Shown here piece after piece: positions 55,015 to 63,748 of a DNA stretch of 64,000 nt (its first letter is position 1; each line of letters opens with the position of its first letter). This stretch comes from JBHJHP01 sp042219825. GTDB taxonomy: Bacteria; Bacteroidota; Bacteroidia; Bacteroidales; UBA5342. The translations under genes and the position numbers were made by a program. The DNA is taken from the NCBI RefSeq assembly GCF_042219825.1, contig NZ_JBHJHQ010000005.1:434001-498000 (forward strand), given 5' to 3'. The notes beneath the pieces were generated by a model that made no database searches, was not told where the DNA came from, and saw only the letters and a program-made list of their open reading frames with translations.

Positions 55015-56751
55015 TTATCTAATAAACTTCTGTGTTGAACCATCATCCAAACGAATGAGGTACAAACCTTTACTTAACTGTGAAACGTTTATTTTAGCCA
55101 GGCCGTTTACAGATCTTTGCTCTGCAACTTTGTGTCCTGCGATGCTGTATACTGAGACATTAGTGTCTTTACCTGCAACCTCTACATTCAGGATATCAGC
55201 ATGACCTACAGGATTCGGATACATATTGAATTTTGTTGTATTCACTTTCTTCAATCCTGTTTCTACACCCAGAATTTCAGTATCAGCTTTGCTGATCAGT
55301 GATACGCTGTCGATATAAACAGTACCATCATCTATGGATAACAGGAACTGAACTTTTTCAGGTGTTGTCTCAGTAATCTGATCGAAAGTTACTTCATATT
55401 CGTACCATGTTGGTTCGGTCTGCAGTTCAAACAGCCATTCTGATCTTCCATCAACATTTCCTTCAGAACTACTTGCGCCATAACGGTTGTAACCATTAGC
55501 TTCATTATCTTCAAAGTCTGTAGTAGCTACACGAACTTTTGAGGCCCATGCCTTAAACTTATAGATATATGGTATATTTGGAGTTGCATGGAACATGTTA
55601 GTCTGGTTGAACTGATAATGCCAGTTTTCTGCTTTTGCAACTGTCACGCATTTAACCACACCGTCTTCCCAAACGTATGTTTCTCCTGACTCAGCGTCTA
55701 CCCAGCCGCCCCAGGCACTCAGGTCAGTATCAAAGTTACCGTTCACAATCAGGTTTGCTTCGTCTGCTGTCAGAATCTGATTTGTAATGGTAATGGTAAC
55801 AGGATCAGAATCAATGTATCCACCGTCAGTAGATGATGCATAAATAGTAACTTCTCCATCTCTTACTGCTTTTACCAATCCTGTAGAGGAAATAGTTACG
55901 GCATTTGCAGGATCAGCATAATACTTTAATTCCTTATTGGTTGCATTACCAGGTACTATTTCAGTAGTAAGCTGTATTGTTCCGTTGTTCACATCAATTG
56001 TGGTAGATGAAGGAGTCAATGTAATTTCATCCACATAAATAAGATCTGATGGATCGGCAAGCGTTACCAGACCGGCATCATTCATATTACCCCAGTTTTC
56101 ACCTACAGTACCAATGTTAGCCCACACCTTGCGTTGTCTTGATCCGGCATCTCCTGCTGCATCTCTGTCAGAAATATACACATCAAAGCCAAACTCAGCG
56201 GTTTGAGCCATTACAAAACTACTTTTATCAACAAGCGTTGAGAAAGGAATAAAATATTCAATGGTATAACTCGGATCTGTAGTTTTAAGGGCATACCTGT
56301 AATTGCTTTCCTCTGTTAATGCACCATTGGCATTTTCTTCGGTGATACTTGGTGCAAACTGATAATGTCCGGTTCCTCCTGTACTTGGGCCCTGTCCATC
56401 AGCAAGGTCACCTTCGTTGACATCGAAATAAACTTCAGCCTTGTCATAAGTCCACTCATCACCACCTGTTTGAGCATACCAGGGCACAAGCACATCGTCA
56501 TCTACATAAACCAGTACAAAAATACCACTGTCTGCATACATCCCTTTAAAATAGGAAGCACCAACTGTTGGGGTCTCACCGGTATAGTCTTTGTCAATAT
56601 CGTACTTGGTTGCATTATCCCACACCGCATCAATTTCACCGTCCAGTACAGGAGCGGTATCTGTTAACCTTGTAAAAACTGCTTCAGGCTGTTGTGCAAA
56701 TGAGAATGCACCAACCAGAAAAGCCGCAAGAATTGTAAAAGTTTTCCTCAT
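55015..56751 (-). CDS. Secreted multi-domain glycan-binding protein (CBM9-like, Big2, CBM4/9-like), T9SS cargo
   Basis: This 578-residue protein has a signal peptide ending FSFAQ. Residues about 25-235 match a CBM9-like domain ('APVLDGEIDAVWDNAT', 'VYVDDDVLVPWYA', 'AEVYFDVNEGD', 'YTIEYFIPFSTL'). An Ig-like bacterial Big2 domain (about 240-325, 'LTPSSTTIDVNNGTIQL', 'LVKAVRDGEVTIYA') and a CBM4/9-type jelly roll (about 330-495, 'NLIVNGNFDTDLSAWGGW') follow, then a T9SS tail (FNMYPNPVGHADIL). No catalytic domain. It probably binds glucan at the surface for the neighbouring hydrolases. It is monocistronic, isolated by a terminator on one side and by about 750 non-coding bases on the other. Confidence 0.85.
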   Translation of the reverse strand: MRKTFTILAAFLVGAFSFAQQPEAVFTRLTDTAPVLDGEIDAVWDNATKYDIDKDYTGETPTVGASYFKGMYADSGIFVLVYVDDDVLVPWYAQTGGDEWTYDKAEVYFDVNEGDLADGQGPSTGGTGHYQFAPSITEENANGALTEESNYRYALKTTDPSYTIEYFIPFSTLVDKSSFVMAQTAEFGFDVYISDRDAAGDAGSRQRKVWANIGTVGENWGNMNDAGLVTLADPSDLIYVDEITLTPSSTTIDVNNGTIQLTTEIVPGNATNKELKYYADPANAVTISSTGLVKAVRDGEVTIYASSTDGGYIDSDPVTITITNQILTADEANLIVNGNFDTDLSAWGGWVDAESGETYVWEDGVVKCVTVAKAENWHYQFNQTNMFHATPNIPYIYKFKAWASKVRVATTDFEDNEANGYNRYGASSSEGNVDGRSEWLFELQTEPTWYEYEVTFDQITETTPEKVQFLLSIDDGTVYIDSVSLISKADTEILGVETGLKKVNTTKFNMYPNPVGHADILNVEVAGKDTNVSVYSIAGHKVAEQRSVNGLAKINVSQLSKGLYLIRLDDGSTQKFIR

Positions 56752-57495
56752 AATAATTAGAATTAAGTTATTAAATTTAAGTGTTGCTTTTCAAAAAAAC
56801 TTGATGAAACTAAATTATGCAGTTTTCAGGAACCAACATAATAACCCGGCGCTATTTATGCGCTACACTTAAGTAAATCGTGCAATAATTTCATTTACAG
56901 CAACACACAACAAACTCTATTACAGAATATTACAAATTCAAAAAATCAAATTTTAATCGTCCTTTTTATATATTAAAACCATGTATTGCACACATTTCAT
57001 TATCGTTTAAACAACATAAATGCACATTATTCCAACCCTTGGATACTTCAAGGCAAACAGGTTAGAATCAGCATGTTCAAAAAGGTCCTCTCAAAGCAAG
57101 TTAGACTAAAGGCAAAATCGTATATTATTGCATAACCTGAGGAAAATATACGTCATGAGAATAGCAAAGAACTCCGCAGTCATGTGAATCCAGATCTAAC
57201 CACAATGAAACACAAAGGGAATTCACTAAGGGACACAAAGCATCCACACCACTATAAAGGAACTAAAATCCTCATAATTAACCGGTAATTTTAACATCCA
57301 AAGTACACCGTGCAATCATTTTGAGAACAAATGCATCTTCATGGCTTTATATTTAAAACTAGCTAATTAAGTGATAAAACTTAAACATAAATAAATACTT
57401 AAGTGGTTCAACAGGGTTACTCAGCCGGCAACATTAACAACAGGATGCAGTGCAATGAGGTGCCGGAATTAATTTCAGGCATTGTACATAAACTA
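56752..57495. other. Long non-coding spacer between the SusC/D block and the glycan-binding gene
   Basis: About 745 AT-rich bases, with short ORFs only. It should contain the promoter of the glycan-binding gene, but no exact TAnnTTTG element was found on the minus strand. A short degenerate CACAAAGG-type repeat cluster lies at 57198-57263. Confidence 0.5.
57198..57263. repeat. Degenerate CACAAAGG-type short repeats
   Basis: Five variants occur in about 66 bases: CACAATG, CACAAAGG, CACTAAGG, CACAAAGC and CACTATAAAGG, spaced about 11-15 bases. Similar purine-rich 'cacaaagg' strings occur in intergenic DNA of many bacteria. No function is known to me. Confidence 0.45.
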
Positions 57496-57527
57496 TAAAA
57501 AATCCCCCGACCATATGGTCAGGGGAT
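57496..57527 (-). terminator. Terminator after susD homologue
   Basis: On the minus strand ATCCCCTGACC and GGTCGGGGGAT pair around an ATAT loop (one G-T pair) and are followed by a T-run. It lies 40 bases past the SusD-like stop and closes the SusC/D transcript. Confidence 0.85.
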
Positions 57528-57566
57528 GCAGTTGTTAAGGTTGTGTTTGTATGGACTCCGGACCTG

Positions 57567-59111
57567 TCAGTGAAATGGCAGGTACCAGTTTTCTTTATTC
57601 ATATAAAACTGTTTTACATATTCCGCCATACTACTGTCGTATTTTGCAGCAATTATGTTTCCGATATATTCCCCAGGATTGTCACGTCGTTCTGCCACGC
57701 GGATCAGATCTGACATACGCTTTCCTTCAAAGGCACATTCCATGGCTTTTTCCTGAAGAATGAGATCTTCAATCCTTTCTACCCGTTCATTCCCGGTAAT
57801 CGAATCCGGAATTTCCCTGTTTTGCAACAACACACGGTTTCGTATACCACGGTTTTTACTGAAAGCCGAATAACCTGCCGGTCGTTTGGATAGACTCACA
57901 CCACTGATCCCGTTATTTAAAAACATGAGGGCCACATCCGACTGACCGTTGCGGTTCAATGCTTCAGCAAGCAGAAGATGCACATCACCTGCGCGTTGAA
58001 GCACGATATCAGAACTGTAAGGTTGCGCTTCGTCAATGTCGTATTTTCTAATAAAATAATTACCCGATGAAATTGTATCATATGTTATGCCCATGCCACG
58101 GTAAACATCTGCCGTATCGCGCCGGGTAGTGACCTGTGCTTCCATGGAATCCACAAGAACCTGCGAAGGTTTCACCATAAACGAACGGTTTGGAAGCATA
58201 AGATCAACCATGGTATTTACCTGTTTCTGATTGATGGAATACGGTATAACCAGCATGTTTTCAAGTATGGCATTCTCAGCATTAAGAAAGATAGATTCCC
58301 AGGCATCTTCGTCATAAGAGGCATCAACTTTATATGCTTCATCACCTGCAATTGCCGGAGCCGTTTCCAATCCAAGTTTCAGATAATATATGGCGTTTTC
58401 ATAATCCTGCTTCTCCAGGTATAATTCCCCTAGCACAGCCTTGTAATTTGGGAAACCTATGAAATAGGCCTGGTCCCTGGCAACAGATGCCGTGTCCTGA
58501 TCGTAGATCACAGAATCGCTGTTAAACTGACTGATCAGTTTATCAATGACGTCCGCTTTTGAAATGGGAGTCATGCTGCTTAAGTCTTCAGGCAGACTGG
58601 TCATATTGTCATCTATCATAACCGCCTCACCATATAAACGGGCTATATTCAGATAACACCACGCTCTTAAACCGTAGAGGTTTGAACGCATATCAAACAA
58701 ATAATTCGTCTTGAAATCCCTGTCCTTTTCTGCCGCTCTTTCAATATTTGCAAGCACCTCGTTAACGTTTATAATCACCCTGTATAATCCTGAATAATCC
58801 AGGTAAGGGTTACCTGCACTAAACTCCTGGTTATACAGAGCGGCGATATCGCTGGCCGCATTCGGGGTGATATCCATCTGGTCGCTGCGCAAGCCATCCA
58901 GCAGGATCAGGTCTGGTGCCACATCCTGAAGACCACTCAGTGTCCCATACAACGATGCTATAGCATCCTCAAGGGTCTGATAATGCTCATCGGGGGTAAT
59001 TCGTTCCCCAACCGGAACATCAAATATATCGTCGCTACAGGCTATGGTAAGACTGAAAACCGCTGCTAAAGCGAGAAGTCTGAATATCCTTTTAAGTGAT
59101 TCTGATACCAT
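57567..59111 (-). CDS. SusD/RagB-family outer-membrane glycan-binding lipoprotein
   Basis: This 514-residue lipoprotein (FSLTIACSDD) has the SusD layout: 'TPDEHYQTLEDAIASLYGTLSGL' at the N-terminus, TPR-like helices ('YLDYSGLYRVIINVNEVLANI', 'LRAWCYLNIARLYG', 'YKAVLGELYLEKQDYENAIYYL'), and the C-terminal 'GNERVERIEDLILQEKAMECAFEGKRMSDLIRVAER' helix that is the best family mark. It ends 'KENWYLPFH', the usual C-terminal 'WYLPIP' type. It forms the lid on SusC and captures oligosaccharide. It lies 20 bases downstream of the SusC gene. The substrate is inferred from the nearby beta-glucan enzymes only. Confidence 0.95.
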   Translation of the reverse strand: MVSESLKRIFRLLALAAVFSLTIACSDDIFDVPVGERITPDEHYQTLEDAIASLYGTLSGLQDVAPDLILLDGLRSDQMDITPNAASDIAALYNQEFSAGNPYLDYSGLYRVIINVNEVLANIERAAEKDRDFKTNYLFDMRSNLYGLRAWCYLNIARLYGEAVMIDDNMTSLPEDLSSMTPISKADVIDKLISQFNSDSVIYDQDTASVARDQAYFIGFPNYKAVLGELYLEKQDYENAIYYLKLGLETAPAIAGDEAYKVDASYDEDAWESIFLNAENAILENMLVIPYSINQKQVNTMVDLMLPNRSFMVKPSQVLVDSMEAQVTTRRDTADVYRGMGITYDTISSGNYFIRKYDIDEAQPYSSDIVLQRAGDVHLLLAEALNRNGQSDVALMFLNNGISGVSLSKRPAGYSAFSKNRGIRNRVLLQNREIPDSITGNERVERIEDLILQEKAMECAFEGKRMSDLIRVAERRDNPGEYIGNIIAAKYDSSMAEYVKQFYMNKENWYLPFH

Positions 59112-59131
59112 CGTTTTAAATTTTTCCAGGA

Positions 59132-62100
59132 TTATAAATCAAGTTTTAAACCCACAATAAATTTCCTTGTCTGAGGCATTTGACCGTAATCCAGTCCCAT
59201 ACCAAATGCATCGTTTGCATATTGAAACTCCGGATCATAACCGGAATAACTGGTAAAAGTCAACAGGTTTGTTGCACTTACGTATGCTGTCAATCCTCTG
59301 AATCCAAATGCTTTTGGGAAATCATAACTTATTGTAAGTTGTTTCAGTCTAACAAATGATGCATCTTCAATCCAACGATCAGAAAATACCGTGTTACCAG
59401 TAGGATCACCAATGGAAGAACGTGGAACAGAATTTGATGTTTCTGGACCGGTCCACCTGTTCAGTACTGAAACAGATTGATTGCTGTATCCATACATCGA
59501 CTCTGTGAGGTACCGCACATAGTTGAAGGCATCATTTCCAACGGCATAATTAAGCTGAGCCGAAAGCTGTAAGCGGTTTAATTTAAAGGCTGTAAATACG
59601 CCACCATAAAAATCAGGATTCGGATTTCCTATCACTGTTTTATCCGCTTCGTTGATGATGTTATTATTATCCGCATCATGGTATTTTATATCGCCGGCCT
59701 GCATTACCTCACCATTTGGTCCGGTTACTGCTGCTGCTTCTGCATCGGTATTGAAAACACCATTGGTCTCGTAGCCGTAAAAGGCAGTCCTGCTGTTTCC
59801 GACGGAAGTGACCATCTGACCGCCATAGAAGTCCGTGACTATTTTATCTGCTTCCGGATCAATAAACGACAATGCCGTTATTTCAGTCACCGTTTTTGAA
59901 GCATTCACGGCCAGGGTCCATATTACAGGCCCCAGATTAAGACGGGTATCAAGGCTAACATCCAGTCCTGAAATCTTTAGCTGACCATCATTATTATAAT
60001 ATTCGGGATATCCATAATAAAACGGCAGTTCCTGTTGCATCAGCAGATTGTTGATATTGGACTGATAAGCATCGATATGCAGATTAAGTTGTTGTCCGAA
60101 AAAGGTAAGATCTGTTCCCACGTTAGCCGTATTTTTCCGTTCAATTTCCATGTCCGGATTTGGGATCGCCTCACGTAACAATACACCTGAGCTGTTGAGA
60201 CGGCGGGTGACATAGTAGTTTTGGGAATTGTAGTATACAGAGCTAAACATGTTCCCTGTTGAAGAATAGGAACCGCGTAATTTAAAATTATCGACAGGAC
60301 GCCATGCCGCTGCCACTGACGGATACAGATTAAACCTCTGATCACCGCTTAATGCTGAGCTGCCATCGTAAGAGAGACCGGCTTCAACAAAATACTTCTG
60401 TTTGAAATTATAGCCAAGATTTGCGAAATAAGAGAGCCAGACCAATCCTGTTTCATCACCTCCCACTTCTCTTAAATAGGTATATTTTCCGCCTTTACCC
60501 AGACTACTGATTTCGTCTGAAGCTGTATTCAGGTCAATCGCATAGTTATACTTGTAATTATTTTTCATATAACGCAATCCGGCATTGGCAGAATACGCGT
60601 GTCCATTACTGTTTACATTATGATAGGTCGCCATGGTATGGCTTTGCACCGATTGAAACTCGTTGATAAAATACTGCGGACTGTTCTTTGCCGAATCCAC
60701 CTGAACCAAACCAATATCCGGCAGAAAAATATCTTCGTGGGAGTTGTTATAGTCGATACCAACCAAGGTAGAAACACTCAGTTTATCGCTGAACTCATAT
60801 GTGGCTTTCAAAGAACTTACAAAAATATAGTTCACATTTTTACCGAGTGCATTCCGTGTTATTGCCACCGGATTACTCACCGGGAATATATCACCTACAT
60901 CATCAAGATATGGTAAAACTGCACCTGTGAGCGCATCCCGTGCATTGGTCTGCATAATGGAAGGTTTAAGCAAAGCAGACAGCATAGGGTTTTTAAAATG
61001 GCTGTACCCCTGATTTGGTGTTGTGCTGTTAGCCAGTGATATTTTCACATTTGGCTTCACAGAAAAATGGTTTGTAATATTTATTTTACCATTGATGCGC
61101 AGGTTGAACCTATTGTATCCCGTATTATCATAAATACCATCCTGAGCCATATAGCCTGTAGAAATATTGTATGTAGCAATTTCGTCACCACCCTTCAGAA
61201 AAAAATGGTACTTCTGCAAAACAGCAGGTTTGAAGATCTCCTTCTGCCAATCGGTACTGTTGTTGTATTTGTAATACCCCAAAGCGGACTGATTGCCATG
61301 CAACCATGGATACATGTTGTTGATCTGATCTGTACTGTAACCCTGACCGCCGAGTACCTGATCAAAATAGGTTCTAAACTGATCCGCATTCAACACCTCC
61401 AGTGGCTGCGGACTTGAAGCCATACCTCCATATGCCGAAAATTTAATGCGGGTACTGGCCTCAGCTTCCTGTTCAGAACTGATATTGATTAAGCCGTTTG
61501 AGCCTGCTGAACCAAGAAAAGACAATCCATCTTTAATCACGGTGATATCGGTGATGTCTTCATCATCAATAATATCCATCGGATTGAGGGTAAAGCCTTC
61601 CAGAATTCCGTTTTTCGCATAATTGTAATTATGCAGCATTCCATCGATAAACACCACAGGTTCGTTGGATGCCAGAAGTGATGAACCACCCCGGATATTC
61701 ATATAGGTCCGCTGGCCCGGCATGCCGGATTGTTGCTGTACATACAAACCCGATATCTTCCCCTGAAGTCCCTGATCAAACGAGGTTATGGTTGTCATCT
61801 CCATATCCTGAACCGTGAGCGCCTCCAAAGGAGCAACAACATTCTTAAGCTGTTTATTCTCAAGTGGTGTAATCACAAGTTTATCTTCGGATTTATACAT
61901 CTCCGGAACAAGATAAACCCGGATTGTCGTCTTTCCATGCACATAGAGACTGCGTTTGGTATATCCCGGCAAATTAAAAATCAGCATGGCATTGGCATCA
62001 CCTACCCTGATGCTGAATTCTCCTTTTTCATCGGTACTGGTTGATATTCCTGAAACGGCATCTGAAACCGATACCATACCCAGTGCATTACCTGTACCTG

Positions 62101-62224
62101 ACTCAACCACTGTTCCTGAAATATTTACGCTGTCAGTCTGCGCTGTTAAATAGCCTGAACCACCCACGATAAAAAGAGAGACCATGAGTGCTAAACAGAA
62201 TATATATTTGCGATTTTTTGTCAT
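59132..62224 (-). CDS. SusC/RagA-family TonB-dependent outer-membrane transporter
   Basis: This 1030-residue protein has a signal peptide ending YLTAQ. A carboxypeptidase-regulatory-like domain (about 32-110, 'NISGTVVESGTGNALGMVSVSDAVSG') comes first. The plug domain (about 125-260) has 'QGKISGLYVQQQSGMPGQ', 'MNIRGGSSLLASNEPVVFIDG' and 'ITVIKDGLSFLGSAGSNGLINI'. A 22-strand barrel ends 'QMPQTRKFIVGLKLDL'. It imports oligosaccharides using TonB energy, paired with the SusD protein. It is preceded by a FAS1-domain gene 36 bases upstream, so FAS1-SusC-SusD probably form one transcript. Confidence 0.96.
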   Translation of the reverse strand: MTKNRKYIFCLALMVSLFIVGGSGYLTAQTDSVNISGTVVESGTGNALGMVSVSDAVSGISTSTDEKGEFSIRVGDANAMLIFNLPGYTKRSLYVHGKTTIRVYLVPEMYKSEDKLVITPLENKQLKNVVAPLEALTVQDMEMTTITSFDQGLQGKISGLYVQQQSGMPGQRTYMNIRGGSSLLASNEPVVFIDGMLHNYNYAKNGILEGFTLNPMDIIDDEDITDITVIKDGLSFLGSAGSNGLINISSEQEAEASTRIKFSAYGGMASSPQPLEVLNADQFRTYFDQVLGGQGYSTDQINNMYPWLHGNQSALGYYKYNNSTDWQKEIFKPAVLQKYHFFLKGGDEIATYNISTGYMAQDGIYDNTGYNRFNLRINGKINITNHFSVKPNVKISLANSTTPNQGYSHFKNPMLSALLKPSIMQTNARDALTGAVLPYLDDVGDIFPVSNPVAITRNALGKNVNYIFVSSLKATYEFSDKLSVSTLVGIDYNNSHEDIFLPDIGLVQVDSAKNSPQYFINEFQSVQSHTMATYHNVNSNGHAYSANAGLRYMKNNYKYNYAIDLNTASDEISSLGKGGKYTYLREVGGDETGLVWLSYFANLGYNFKQKYFVEAGLSYDGSSALSGDQRFNLYPSVAAAWRPVDNFKLRGSYSSTGNMFSSVYYNSQNYYVTRRLNSSGVLLREAIPNPDMEIERKNTANVGTDLTFFGQQLNLHIDAYQSNINNLLMQQELPFYYGYPEYYNNDGQLKISGLDVSLDTRLNLGPVIWTLAVNASKTVTEITALSFIDPEADKIVTDFYGGQMVTSVGNSRTAFYGYETNGVFNTDAEAAAVTGPNGEVMQAGDIKYHDADNNNIINEADKTVIGNPNPDFYGGVFTAFKLNRLQLSAQLNYAVGNDAFNYVRYLTESMYGYSNQSVSVLNRWTGPETSNSVPRSSIGDPTGNTVFSDRWIEDASFVRLKQLTISYDFPKAFGFRGLTAYVSATNLLTFTSYSGYDPEFQYANDAFGMGLDYGQMPQTRKFIVGLKLDL

Positions 62225-62260
62225 TTCAAACTATATTAGATTATGGATCAGATTATTCAT

Positions 62261-63739
62261 TTAATCAACCGGTGTAAACGTTACTGTGTCCCAGAATAAG
62301 CCACCAAACTGAATGGCTACCAGTTTTATTTTATGCCTTTCGGTTTTATCCCAAATAAATGTACCCAGATCAGGCACTTCGCCGGAATTCACGATTCCAA
62401 TTCTTTCATCGTCAACGAATACCTCATAGCCCACCTGGTTTTGCCAGATATTTCCGGATACATGGTATTTCCCTTTCATGATCTTAGGCGTAGTGATCTC
62501 AATCCACCAGTAGCCCAGCATGTTCAGACAATCATCGTTTAACAGTGTTCCCGTATCGTGATCCTTCCAGTAATACTGCAGATAATCACCTGACCATTTG
62601 ATGTACTTAAAGGTATTTTCCCCGTCAAACCATTTCATGTAATACTTACCGAAATAATCGCCCTGTTTCAGGTCGAAATAATCTGTGACCTCAAAAATAA
62701 TTGTGGTTGGACTGGGTGTTTCAACCGGCAGCAAGCCGTTAATAGTATGTAAGGCGCCGTTTTTAGCCGGATAATTGGATTCCGGCACATAAAACCCAGT
62801 ATAGGTTTCTGTTTCAGGATCTAAATTTAACTTATAATCATCTGTAATGGTAGCCTTTACATTATTATCATGCGACAGAATCGGATATAACTGTGATTCA
62901 AAATCTGACAGATAATAGGTGTTGGCCAGACAATGATATTCCATATAACGGTAGAATCCGTTATTCAGAAAAGTAAGACTATCAGGCATATCCGTAAACT
63001 GATTGATCAACTGATCAATATTTGTAATACCATAACGCCCGTATGTTGTATCAGCAATAGCCAGCACTGTAAAGCGTGTTCTCGCCGTTTTATTACCGTA
63101 AGGGAAGGTGATAATATCCAGGGTATCGCTTAGACCTGTCCTTTCAAGTCCCTGCGTAAATATTGAATATGACGGATTGTCCTTCAGGGTCTGATAAATA
63201 CTTTTTGTGATGATCGGAATAACTTCGTCCACAACATGAATAAATCCGTTGGCCGTCTCTACGTCCCTGTCAATAATTTTTGCTTTCTTATTGAGAATAA
63301 TATCTGCATTCTGGAATTCACTTACAATGTAATCACCAAGTGCATTGGTATCGCGCAAGGCACCCAGGCCCACATCACCGGTTGTAATCTGATTGGCTAT
63401 CAAATGGTTGTAGACAAAGTCATAAACCATGTTGGTATCCGGAAAATCGCGAAAAGAAGAATAGCCATTTCCCTGGTAAAATTTCTGAATCGCCTCGTCA
63501 GTTGGCAGAAACAAGGTAAAAGGTCCCCGTGTACTCAGTATACGGTACAACTTTGTATACTCCAGCATCTTGTTGAATTCCGTAAATTCAGCATTATCGG
63601 CTACATACTCTGATATCACCTGGAATTCAGAATCCACTTTCCAGTAGATGGGATCCTTTTTACAGGCAAATAATACGACCAGCAACATTGCCAGAGGCAA
63701 AACGGACTTTATGTTATGTAATACTATCTTTTTCATCAT
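62261..63739 (-). CDS. Fasciclin (FAS1)-domain lipoprotein within the SusC/D block
   Basis: This 492-residue lipoprotein (LLVVLFACKKD) has two FAS1-type domains. The first is about 40-175 ('FTEFNKMLEYTKLYRILSTRGPFTLFLPTDEAIQKF', then 'NGFIHVVDEVIPI'). The second is weaker, at about 185-345 ('YSIFTQGLERTGLSDTL...FTVLAIADTTYGRYG', then 'NGALHTINGLLPVE'). The C-terminal 145 residues are beta-rich and could be a jelly-roll carbohydrate-binding module ('YFGKYYMKWFDGENTFKYIKW', 'RHKIKLVAIQFGGLFWDTVTF'). FAS1 domains mediate adhesion. Its position suggests a surface glycan-binding partner of the transporter, in place of SusE/F, but this is inference. Confidence 0.87.
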   Translation of the reverse strand: MMKKIVLHNIKSVLPLAMLLVVLFACKKDPIYWKVDSEFQVISEYVADNAEFTEFNKMLEYTKLYRILSTRGPFTLFLPTDEAIQKFYQGNGYSSFRDFPDTNMVYDFVYNHLIANQITTGDVGLGALRDTNALGDYIVSEFQNADIILNKKAKIIDRDVETANGFIHVVDEVIPIITKSIYQTLKDNPSYSIFTQGLERTGLSDTLDIITFPYGNKTARTRFTVLAIADTTYGRYGITNIDQLINQFTDMPDSLTFLNNGFYRYMEYHCLANTYYLSDFESQLYPILSHDNNVKATITDDYKLNLDPETETYTGFYVPESNYPAKNGALHTINGLLPVETPSPTTIIFEVTDYFDLKQGDYFGKYYMKWFDGENTFKYIKWSGDYLQYYWKDHDTGTLLNDDCLNMLGYWWIEITTPKIMKGKYHVSGNIWQNQVGYEVFVDDERIGIVNSGEVPDLGTFIWDKTERHKIKLVAIQFGGLFWDTVTFTPVD

Positions 63740-63748
63740 GCTTTCTGA

